Shown: piece by piece, positions 46,985 to 57,909 of the stretch
How the letters are laid out: each line of letters starts with the position of its first letter
Numbering within the stretch: the stretch's first letter is position 1
Assembly: GCA_963971405.1 (NCBI GenBank)
Contig: OZ020490.1
Span: 27,739,464-27,803,463, forward strand
Direction: 5' to 3'
DNA length: 64,000 nt
Source: Psococerastis gibbosa
Lineage: Eukaryota > Arthropoda > Insecta > Psocodea > Psocidae
Made by a program: the position numbers and the translations under genes
The notes under the pieces: model-generated
What the model was told of the DNA's origin: nothing
Database searches by the model: none
The model's input: the letters and a program-made list of their open reading frames with translations, nothing else

Positions 46985-48000
46985 CATTGAAAGAACCGGT
47001 CCGAGTTTACTCGAACATGCTTTCCAATTTATCGATTAGTAGAGAGAAAATGATTAATTTTCCTATGGTTAAATTTCAGATATCAGGGGGGGGGGTCGTT
47101 CACCTGACGTCACTGGAGGTGACTTAAATTCTAGATAGGTCAGACCTACACATTACCACAACACCAATAATGGCAGCTGCCACGCAATGCATTTGAGCGT
47201 GAATTTGCTTTCATTTTTTCAAATTAAAATTTTTTTTTGCACAAAACCCAATAGTTTTTTTGGAAAACCAAACTATCCGGTTTCATTACTCAATTTAACA
47301 TCTAAAACATGCTTGAAGTTAGAAGTCATCGATAGAAATTATTTTTTAGTCATTTTTAATTAAAATTTAGTTATTATTTTTTTTACCCCCAGAAGCAAAC
47401 TATGAAGGGGCAAGCGACCCCCCGCATTTTATTAACATTAATAACGACTACAATATATGTGAATTTAAAAGAAATCGTTGGAGCCGTTTTTGAGAAATAA
47501 TTTTTTTAGACGTTTTTTTGGAGTTTTTTGAGAATTAAACCCCCCCAAATTGAGTTAGCCGAAAATAAAAAAAAATGTTCTGGAGGTATGATTTTTATGA
47601 ACCTAAATGCAAAATTTCATTAAAATCCGGCGGGTAATTTGCCCGGAAATCGATGAACAGACAGACATACAGACAGAGTCATTTTTAATTAAAATTTAGT
47701 TATTTTTATTTTTTTACCCCCAGAAGCAAACTATCAAGGGGCAAGCGACCCCCCGCATTTTATTAACATTAATAACGACTACAATACATGTGAATTTGAA
47801 AGAAATCGTTGGAGCCGTTTTTGAGAAATAATTTTTTTAGACGTTTTTTGAGAATAAACCCCCCCCCCCAAATTGAATTAGCCCAAAATAAAAATAAAAT
47901 GATCTGGAGGTATGATTTTTATAAACCTACATGCCAAATTTCAATTAAATCGACCGAGTAGTTTGCCCGGAAATCGATGAACAGACAGAGCGACAGACAA
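46985..48000 (+). repeat. large repeat R4 with an internal tandem duplication
   Basis: Matches 51240-51925 in inverted orientation. Shared words include ACCGGTCCGAGTTTACTCGA, TCTAGATAGGTCAGACC and GGGGCAAGCGACCCCCCGCA. Within this copy, 47351-47679 is repeated head to tail as 47680-48000 (period about 329 bp; each unit starts CATTTTTAATTAAAATTTAG and ends GAAATCGATGAACAGACAGA). A poly-G tract lies at about 47086-47095. There is no conserved ORF, so it may be a non-autonomous element. Confidence 0.75.
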
Positions 48001-48044
48001 GACATTTCGTAAAAACCAGTTTTTTTGGTTCCTGGGACCTCAAG

Positions 48045-48542
48045 GTGGCATTCAATAAAAAATCCAAGATTCTGGAATCCTATAACATAAAACTAACCAT
48101 CAGGAAGCAATTTCTAAAAACATGTGTGTGGAGTGTTTTATTGTACGGCTGTGAAACCTGGACTATAGCAGATAAGGAACTAAAGAAACTCGAAGCTTTC
48201 GAAATGTGGTGTTACAGAAGGATGCTACGGATCAGCTGGAGGGACCATGTGACAAATGAAAGAGTGCTAGACGCTATCGGGGAAGAAAGACAGTTAGTAG
48301 CCCAGATACGAATCAGGAGAGCGAAATGGATGGGGCATTTGCTAAGGCACGAAAATCTGGTACACACTATTATCGAGGGCACAGTAGAGGGAAATAACCG
48401 AAGAGGACGGCCGAAGAAGGAATTCATGGATCAAGTAAAAGAAGACGCAGGAGCAATATCATATCCAGAACTGAAGAGGAAGATCGAGGACCGAGTAAAC
48501 TGGAGGACGATATGCAGGGAGTTGCTGCCAACCAATCGCTAA
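48045..48542 (+). pseudogene. non-LTR retrotransposon ORF2 C-terminal fragment
   Basis: A 165-codon frame reading AFNKKSKIL, VWSVLLYGCETWTI, FEMWCYRRMLRISWRDHVT, RAKWMGHLLRHENLV and GRPKKEFMDQVKEDAG. This is the conserved region downstream of RT in many non-LTR elements. The RT palm and endonuclease are absent (5'-truncated). Its clade cannot be fixed from this part. Confidence 0.8.
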
Positions 48543-49015
48543 GATTGTAACCTTAAGAAGAAGACCTCAAAACGTGTAAATCCGTTGAAATCTCGGAATC
48601 GAAAATTTGGACCGTCACAAAGCTTTCCTTATACTACGTATAAATTGGAAATCAACAATCTGGTGGCCTGCCATAATGCACCTGGGTCGATCCCTATGCT
48701 CCACCCCAGCCTACTAAATTAATAAATGACGGTAATAGGATATGAAACTGTTTGCTTCTTCGAATAGAGGAATCCACATTCCATCTTCGTATGTGCCTGG
48801 ATAGGGACTATCAACTGGACAATATTATAGTTATCAACTATTTTAATGAAACTTGGTACATCAATAAGAAATGCCAACAGGCTGTTTTTTTTCACCATTT
48901 AAACATCAACGTAAAGTCTCGGGTTAAGGTTCTCCTTTTAATGTTGTATTTAACAATACAAAATTGCAATATATAGGAATGAGGAGTATTACTGGATGAG
49001 GTTTAAGAGGGCGGT

Positions 49016-52000
49016 CTAATTGGGTTTTCCAGCTTGAGGGCGACCTCCTCCCCCGCTCGTCCAGTTCCGTCCTCGCTGGGCCCCCGGCGTCCCGCGACCT
49101 CGCCCCCGAGCCGCTGAAACAAGGTAAATTAATAATAGGCTATGTGTTACATTACTAGACAATTATTGATGCCTCCTAAGTATTCAATTTTCTTCACGGT
49201 GACTATTGAGGTGGGATAAGATAAAACGAAGTTATACAATAGAAACCTCTGAAGAGGGGTTGAAGGAGATAGTTTATCTATACTTCGGGCACTGGTGTTA
49301 CCCAAAATCCAATTGAATATGCACAGTCCGAATCCGTATGAGATTCGTTTTTTCTCCACTTTACCACCAGGCATGTGAGTGAGTACTCCAATTAATTATT
49401 AGCTCCACTTTGTTATTTGCCGCCGATAAAACCATCTCCCCTACTGAGGCCCAAGTTATGGAAAATGCTCTGCTGGCAATATAAAGCTGTTGCTTAACGA
49501 CGGCAAGACACAAAATGTTCCCTCAATACTCGAGCCTTAAATACATAGTGATAACGTGAAACTGTTGAGGAAATTGTCAAATGTATTATTCCTTCTAAGA
49601 GAGGTCTAGGTCACCCAGCAGTTTCTGGTTGTGGTGCACCATGCTATTTTTAACAGCCACATAACTTACCCTCAGGGGCCACTCTGTTCGGTAGCTGGAG
49701 CCGGAGGCCTCTGTATCTATGGGCATACTTATTGTGTATGTAGCAAACGCAATACAAGAAATGCTCACCTTTTATATTTGCCCAGATGCAGCTAAGTAAG
49801 CCTATTTCTTCTTTCTCCAATTAGATAAGAACGCCTTAGCCAGTAGCCTCAGATATAAACATCTTTCGGGATTCAAGGTAGAAATTGAGCGTAAGATGTC
49901 CATTGTATAGTAATAATGAATTTGGGGAAATAAATTAGGATGTACATACTGTACGCTAACCCATTAAGTCATGCTTCTGCATTAAATTTGACTTTTATTT
50001 TGGTTTGTTTTAGAATGATATAATTGAATGTCCTAAAAGGGCTTCTAACCTAACAACTTTTTTCCCCAGTGCCACCAGACAAAGAATAGCTCATCTCTCG
50101 TATACACAACGCCATAAAGTAATGTAATACCATAGACAAATAACTAATATATACTATACCTTGGGCTCGCAGAATTGCAGACTTGCCCCTCCCTGCACCC
50201 TGTGTGCCTTTTTGAACCCGTTTGAACATGGGCGCGTTTTTTAGCATGTCTGGCAGTACGAGGAACCTGATCTTGGAGCCGCGGATGTAGATGTTCTCGA
50301 CCTGCTGTTTGCTGCCGTCGCGCAGCGCCACCTGGCATTGCTGCATCTGACAGTTCATGTTGTCCTCGGCTTCAATAAGCTTTCCTCGGTACACCTCGCC
50401 TGTGATGGTCTCGCATGTCACTATATGACCTTCTGCCTCGTGCAAAACCTATTAAATCCCAAAATTATCAATAGGACCTTGGCATGTAGGCATTATAGGG
50501 TGCAATGAATTTTCTTCTGCAAAAACCGAATGTTTACTATCAAAATGCGTAACCCCACCACTATTCCGCGCTTATTTTTCAAAAAACAACTTTTTATATA
50601 TGCATATATATAATTGTATCCACCCCCTCCCCTAGAAGGGAAATCCTGCATATTTGACAATAACATTATATTTAATAAGTCAGAAACGTCACTTAAAGAA
50701 CTGGCACGACTGAACCCGTACATGCCATCCTATATACCAATTAGTAGGTACCAAGGCAGATAATAATATAGTTCCATGGTAATTAAATTTGGCTTGCCTC
50801 GACTTCCCCAGTCCCAATGCAATAAATTGATCAATGGAACGATTGCATTGTCAAGAACGGAAAGCTTAATATTAGACTATATGCATCTCCCCGTTATTTA
50901 GAATATAATATTGTACAACACAGCAATAATAGCATGAATTATCCATAATTTCTTTAAAAATATTTTTTATTCAATACCAAAACTTTGCGTTGTTACTCTA
51001 ACACCTAAAACCTAAAGTTAGAAATCTGCAATAGAAAAGTTCCTCAGAAATTTTTTTTTAGAAATTGTTCCATGAAAATTGAGTCTTTTATCTGGTGAGG
51101 GTCTAGTTAAGCTATCCCGCGGGGCAAAAAGTCGGAAGAAAATGAATACATAAAATGGATGGCAAATGTCCTATTGGCAACATTATTTATATTGCATTGT
51201 TTTATTTACATGCCTCTGACATGTTCTTTTCATAAAATTTGTAATGATAATACATTTTTTTAAATGAAATTCGACACGTAGGTTCACAAAAATCATGCCT
51301 CGGGACCATTTTTTTTATTTTGGGCTAACTCAATTTGGGGGGGTTTTATTTTCAAAAAACGTCTAAAAAAATTATTTCTCGAAAACGGCCCTAACGATTT
51401 CTTTTAAATTCACATATATTGTAGTCATTATAAATGTTAAAATGCGGGGGGTCGCTTGCCCCTTGATAGTTTGTTTCTGGGGGTAAAAAAATAAAAATAA
51501 CTAAATTTTAATTGAAAAATGACTAAAAAATAATTTTTCTGTGAAACCTTTCCATCGATGATTTCTACCTTCAGGCATGTTTTAGGTGTTAAATTGAGTA
51601 ATGAAACCGGACAGATTGCTTTCCCAAAAAACTATTTGGTTTTGTGCAAAAAAAAATGTTTTTGAAAAAATGATTAAAAATTCACGGTCAAATGCATTGC
51701 GTGCCCTGCCATTATTGCTGTGTGGTAATTTGTTGGTCTGACCTATCTAGAATTTACCTCCACCTCCAGTGACGGCAGGTGGACAACCCCCCCCCCCCCC
51801 CCCCCCGAGATATTGGAAATCTAACCATAGGAAAATTATTTTCCATGAAATTACTCATTTTCTCGAGCTACTACTTGATAAATTGGAAAGCATGTTCGAG
51901 TAAACTCGGACCGGTTCTTTTTATTAGGGATAGCTTAATCCTTCACGGCAACTATCTTGGGCATTGTGGGTAGGCCTATGTCGTAGGGTGAATTGTTGTT

Positions 52001-53158
52001 TTTCAGGTACCGGTAGTTTCAGTTTTTTGATTGTTTTATTTTGTTTTTAGAAGCCTTGTGTGTATTGTGTAAAAAATTAACGTATAATAATCTAGACCCT
52101 TCTTACGGGGTTTTACGAATGAGACGATTGCTTTACGCTTTAATACGTGCCTTTCGATTTTTTGTACATTTTTAAGTTGTAGAATTGTGATTTAAAATTG
52201 TAAATGCCTTCGTTGTAGATCTGAATAATCTGTTGCTGACATATTAAACGCTATTTATTTATTTAATCTAAAATTCCGATTTTATGTTTAGGGTCACTGT
52301 CTGTTGATTGGATGCTTCGAGAACTTGCAATGTTTACCGTACGTGAACAAGTTTTTATTGATACGATGGTTTTCATTTTTAAAATTATGAACGGGTTCCT
52401 ACCCGAGTACCTACGCTCAAAAATAACTACATTTGGTGAAATTCACACTTATTCCACTAGAAATGTTGGCGACGGTGTGTTGGTGCTGCAGACGTCGGAA
52501 TTTTTAAGGAAGAGCATATTCCAAGACGGTCTATCCAAATACAATTCTCTTCGAAGGGATATCAAATTGGCTTCATCCTTGTTGAAATTTAAAAAATATT
52601 TACAAGAGGATGTGCGAAGTGGTTTACTCGATAAGTGGATGACTTAATAGTGAAAGTGGTTGTTTTTTTATTAGCATTCTTGCTATTTCTCCAAACACTA
52701 CTACTACTACTACTTGTATTTCCACAACAACAGAACTTGGTGCATAGTACAATATAGTAACGAATAAATAGGAAAGCAAGGATAGGCAGCCTTCCGCCAA
52801 AAGCAAAGCACACGCCTGCAAAGGATAGCAACCTGTGGGACGGCGCGCCGGTGCCGGCCAATCACGTTTCATATTATGGTTAGGAATTAACTCATGTTGC
52901 CTCCGACCCTCCATAATTACACCATTCTCTTGGTGTGTACATTCACAAGAAAAGAGGTAATAGCAAGTATTCTTAAAATATAAAATTCATTACTACCATG
53001 TTGCCTGCAAGAAATGTATGGTTTCATTCTACTGAAGATTCAATCTTCTGGACTCTGGAGCGAAAACTACGATTTTTACCGGTTCGGTATCGTCATTATG
53101 GAAAGCATTTTAGAGGCAACCATCAATTACTTACCTTAATTGGAACTCCAATAGACAT
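49016..53158 (-). CDS. SNRPD3: small nuclear ribonucleoprotein Sm D3, 3 coding exons
   Basis: SmD3 is one of the seven Sm proteins forming the ring around U1, U2, U4 and U5 snRNAs. Minus-strand exons: 53158-53135 (MSIGVPIK), 50448-50160 and 49113-49016. The phases match (0, then 1/2), giving 136 codons against 126 in human. Exon 2 carries the Sm fold: [20 protein letters not shown] with Sm1, then [14 protein letters not shown], and Sm2 with [20 protein letters not shown]. Exon 3 encodes the RG-rich tail [11 protein letters not shown], then [12 protein letters not shown] and a TAG stop; such arginines are normally dimethylated and bound by SMN. The tail exon is easy to miss because the plus strand there is also GC-rich. 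Intron 1 (50449-53134) is filled with repeats and a LINE tail. The gene is convergent with DRP1 and divergent from BTAF1. Confidence 0.93.
51115..51925 (-). repeat. large repeat R4, inverted copy in SmD3 intron 1
   Basis: Reverse-complement match to 46985-47640, including the poly-G tract (here poly-C at about 51787-51806), the GGGGGTCGCTTGCCCC word and the ACTCGGACCGGTTCTTT end. The unit is single here, lacking the tandem duplication seen at 47351-48000. Confidence 0.72.
52312..52647 (+). pseudogene. LINE C-terminal fragment in SmD3 intron 1
   Basis: A 111-codon frame containing [29 protein letters not shown] and [18 protein letters not shown], then [12 protein letters not shown]. This is the tail domain found after RT in CR1/Jockey-like elements (NG-PEYL, HxYxTRN, KYNSL, FK-YL). 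It is antisense to SmD3. The rest of the element is missing. Confidence 0.7.
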
Positions 53159-56100
53159 GATAAGGAACTTTAAACGAAAAGCGTACGTTCGTTCGGGAAA
53201 GTGTGACAATGAGTTTTGTATTACAAAATTGAAAATTTGTAATTTGTTATTTTGATTTTTGTTGGGGCGACCGTCGGGCGTCGATTAGGATATGTCGCCA
53301 AGTCACAAATTTATTGAAAAATAAAGAAAAACTAACTAATTATTAATTTTATAATTTAAAAATGTCTAATTTATTAACGGATAACATAAATATTGCTGTT
53401 TATTTAAATTGTTCTCAATTTTAAGTTATAACATTTAAATTTAGCGGGAATGCAATAAACCATCCAGCGCTTAAGACTGTCCCCAGCCCCAACATAAGAG
53501 TGAAGACTGGGACTGAAATGTCGAATTCGGAATTCGTAGAATATGTTGCACATATACTTAACTTAAGTTTGAAGTTTCACAAAATTACAGCTGAGTGGTC
53601 ATCATAGACCATTCCAGAATGACTTGTTTTCCGGTTCACTCCAATTGGTCGGATATTCAAAAGCGCTATTGACGGCCATTACGCCATGCATTTCCATAGG
53701 GGTTTTTTGACTTATCTTCATTTTCGTGTTTTTAATTTAATTTTGAAACGAATATGGGCTTAAGTTCGTACGGACGTGAATAAGCGGTAAACTTAAAGGC
53801 AAAATACATTCATTGGACTATTAAGAACGGTTTATTTAATAAACATGAACATTTAATGATTTAATTATGAATTACTATGTAGACCATTCCAGAACACGTG
53901 ACCTAGCCGAGGTATTCTTATCCGATACTTGCACAACGGCTTTACAATAAACTACCATTTTTAGTAAGTCAGTTGGATCCAGCTTGTTTCAGAACGTACA
54001 TTAAGAGCAGACTTATTGACGCCTCACTACATAATTTGGATGAGTACGACCCCAGGAGCTGGACTATTTAAGTACCTCCTCCTTCTTTTGTACAAAACCC
54101 TTTCGGGTGGCTATTTTTGTTTGACACGGTCGATCCAGTTCTGGCTGGTCAGGGACTCTAACTTTTGTATTGTATTGTATTGTAGCAGAAAGATGCCCCT
54201 TTCGCTGGATATCCATAGCGGCCATTACCCCATGTATTTCCATAGGGGATTTTTGATTTATCTTCATTTTCGTGCTTTTAACAAAATTTTGAAACGAATA
54301 TGGACTTATGGACTTATAGACTTGGAAGTTCGTATATAAGTGAATAAGCGGTAAATGTAAAAGCAAATTATATCAAAAAATTTCAGATTATCGGCTTTGA
54401 TCTCATGAAATGGGACAGAAAACCGGGAGAGTGGCCGATAGTAACGGCCCTTGATACTTATACATACATAATTTACGGCTGCAGCTATTACACAGCGAAG
54501 GAATTTCAAGCAAGGAAAGGGTTAGAGGCCTTTAAGCGGTTTTGCTTGTAAAGATCCTACCGGCATCATCTCATATCCCATTTTTTTATTGCTTCCAATC
54601 TGGATTTGTATAATCCTCTAATGTACTAGGTTTGCCTTGAAAAGTGACAAAAGGCTTACTTGAATAAGTAATTGATACGTACATACATACTTCAGATATA
54701 GTAAGCCACCGAACAGAGAATAACCGTATCAAATATACATATATATAATATTGTGGACTTCGTTCTGCCACAAAGATGCAACCTCCACTTGCATTTCTTA
54801 ATTGTTTACAGTGGCTTGGGTAACGATATAATTCGGACCTCTCTCATATGTGTTCTGTCCTGGTGTAGGCTATCACTATTACACAAGCCATAGCCGCAAT
54901 GCTTGACCATAGCGCTAGAAATATGAATAATAACAACTAAAACTTTAAAAATCAATAGCGCTAAATGCACTTTATGTCCTGTAATTTCCTAACAGCTGAT
55001 TTTGTTTACATTATTTTCGCAATCACGCATGCGATGTTAGCTCCGCCCTCTTACTGTGACTTCACTACGTAAGAACTGAGCATGCTGTTCCCTCCACGGC
55101 GATTTTATCTAATGCCACTCATACTCCGCCAGTATTAGCTATATTTAGCTTATGCATTAGTGCAACCTATTTTATTATGTTATCGCTGTAATAAACCAAT
55201 CAGGAGAGAGACATCTGTATAAGACGGAAAGAAAAATGGGACTGGTGCCTAGTATAAATATGGCTTTTTACAACTGCGGACCTTTCTGTGTAAAATATGT
55301 ATTTATTATCAATTGGACGTGTATTTGGGATAAATCATTATTTATTACCTAACCTAGTAAGTCTTCGTGTCATATTATAATTGCAGATACTATCTTAAAT
55401 CACTGTAGCATACGTACGTCCGTGTTGTTTACATCTTAAATACTGTAGTTTTATTAAAATGCTATGAAATGATGGAAATGGACTAGTTCCAGGCATAATG
55501 TCAATTAATTGAATTAGTGGATCGTGTAAACGACCCTTCCGTTAATTATTATCTAGATTTAAACAACGTGTTTGATACCAGGAGAAAGCTACTTTAGATA
55601 AACATGAAAAATGAATTGGAATACGTGCGGCAAACAAATACATTTACATGTGTTTTTCAAAAATAAATAGGCCTAGTGTCTGTGTTACGGTGTTGCAGTT
55701 TTTCATTGAAAACTATCCTACATAGGTAACATATTTTAGAATCATTTGTTGATAGTAAAATAGACTAGTACATATGCCACACTTGGCTGCTATGTTATCA
55801 AATTACCAGTATTAGATAACAGTCTTTCTGTTTCGGTAGGTCTCCAACAGTACCGGGATTGTGTGGTATGAGGGGGGGGGGGGGGTGATGGCATGTAAAC
55901 TGGAGTTGAGTTTTTCGTTTTCCTGCTAGTGAATGCATTTCTTCACACTGCCACCGCTGAGCTCATCGATCCTTATTTAACTTGAAGAAACTTCATCATT
56001 CAAGTGAAATATGAACATTTTAGGTGATATCCCCCCAAAAAGTCCATGTCTAGGTGTAGGTACTAATTATTCATCTAGGCTACCCTGCGCTAGATAAAAG

Positions 56101-57909
56101 TTGATGAAAATTTGATGTGAGGGTTTGTGATGTATTGGTATAAAGGATTAGTTCTGTTCAGGGTGAGCGAGCAGTGGATAACAAAAAACAAGTCCATGTC
56201 CGTCATCATAGCACATGATTCTCGAGCTTCGTGGACACTTTCCAATTTCATTTACTATTGTTATTGTTGTAAAATAGTCGCTGGATCAAAATTATATCTT
56301 AAGTAGGAAAATTGCGCACGGTCAAGAATATTTTGTAGACAGTTTTCACAACATTGTTTGGCGAAACTAATTCGAAGTACCCCCCCCCCCCCCTCTTCTC
56401 ATTTAAATTTCAGTTATAAATATCCAGCGTTCGCTACCTCACAAATAAGAATAGTAGTAGAATGGTTGGACACAGTCCCAGGCCACGGTGTGGGCCCATA
56501 GGACAGTGGACCTCCTGATTATAGTGGATTCCGAACCACTTGGGAAACACAGTGAAGTCACACGATTAGTTCGGAGGTGGCCACGACAAGTCCTACCATG
56601 TTTCCCTACCGGCACTGTGCACACGACCAAGTTATCTGCATCTTTGAACCTGCTCTGGTCCGCTGGATTCAACATGGTATGGCGGCCGGCCCACAAATAA
56701 GAATAAAATTATGACACTAATTCCACAAAACTTAGTGCAAAGTTATTTTATAACTATTCTTATTTGTAATTTTTCACTTCCACGAAGTCACTGGAGAAAC
56801 TCTCTCATTGATTTGCTACCTCACTTAATCAAATAAGTCATTTTCCTCTTTGTAATGGGACATGCGTCCGTATACAGTTAGCGACTAACGCATTTTTTTT
56901 TTTTTAATTTTGTTTTTTTTAATTTTTGGCAATATCTCTGTTGTTATAGTTTATGGTATTTTGGCATTGGTGATGACTGGGAACGGGAGGCTTAATTCGG
57001 ACTTATGTGTTGGAGATAATTATGAGTCCGAGCACGCGATAAGGCCGTCACGCCGACAGCTAATCGCCTAGCTCGTAATATTTCTGTACAAATAAATGAC
57101 GGCCAAGTTGACCTATCAACTGAGTCAATATGGCAATGAACTAGGAAAAGTGGAACTGTTGGCGTGGCTCGCTCAATCTATTTTGCTGTAGGGAAATAGA
57201 CCCAGGTTTTGTTTGACCTTGATCGTGTTTTAAGCTGCGCAACATTTTAAATACGCTAGTTCTCCATGAAATAACCGAAAAGGAATCGCAAATATTAATT
57301 TTTACAAAACAACTTGTATTGATTTGGTAGTAGCAAACATGTCATGCATAGTATTTGAATAATTTGGTTGCAATATTGTGTTATTACGATGACCTAGCTG
57401 AGAAAAATTAGCAGTTGATAGCCAGTCCGCCTGCGGTGGCACATGTTTTAAATAAATTTGCACAGCTGTGCAGCAACAAGCCTATAGTGTGTGACATGAT
57501 GTAGTCAGGGGGTTTCCTCGTTTATCGTGCAGCATTTTGCTTGTGCTAATCCCAATCCAAATACACACTGTATTCTCGACAAATTATGAAGTCACTCACT
57601 CACTGATTCAGCCCAAACTATTGCACAATTTGTGGTAGGCTAGTCGCCCGTGCATGACACGTGCATTCCACCCCACCCCTCCAATTCTCACCATTCAGCA
57701 CCCACTTGACTGTCAGCCATTCCTTCGGTTCCTCAACTCACTCGTGATAATATCCCTTGTTGGCCTCTGTCATGTCAGCGGGTTGTAATATTGTATTGTA
57801 ATTTAATAATAATAAAACCCATTTATTATGTCGTTAGAATACATACCTTGTATAGGGTTATGAGGAGCAGAAGACGTGCTCGTTGACATGGGTAGTCTGT
57901 TGTAGGAGA
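53159..57909. other. SmD3-BTAF1 intergenic region, divergent promoters and repeats
   Basis: The two genes point away from this interval, so both promoters should lie here; no TATA box or other element could be assigned with confidence. A diverged direct repeat pairs 53655-53780 with 54205-54360 (GGCCATTACCCCATGTATTT, TTTATCTTCATTTTCGTG). A LINE-tail-like peptide (FRTYIKSRLIDASLHNLDEY) reads at 53980-54050. Poly-G/poly-C tracts lie near 55870-55885 and 56380-56392. No gene was recognised. Confidence 0.5.
56454..56691. mobile_element. 238-bp insertion with 14-bp target-site duplication
   Basis: The unit is flanked by CACAAATAAGAATA at 56440-56453 and 56692-56705. It is clearly GC-richer than its surroundings, has no poly-A tail, and is open on the minus strand over its whole length (containing MLNPADQSRFKDADNLVVC). 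A duplication of this length suggests LINE-driven retroposition. No second copy was seen in this window and the source is unknown. Confidence 0.65.

Noticed and set aside
49035-49120. plus-strand exon with good CAG and AAG|GTAAAT borders
   Set aside because: No gene on the plus strand needs it, whereas the minus-strand reading joins SmD3 in phase and yields its RG-rich tail.
52998-53255. 86-codon frame on the plus strand
   Set aside because: It overlaps SmD3 exon 1 on the opposite strand and has no protein motif.
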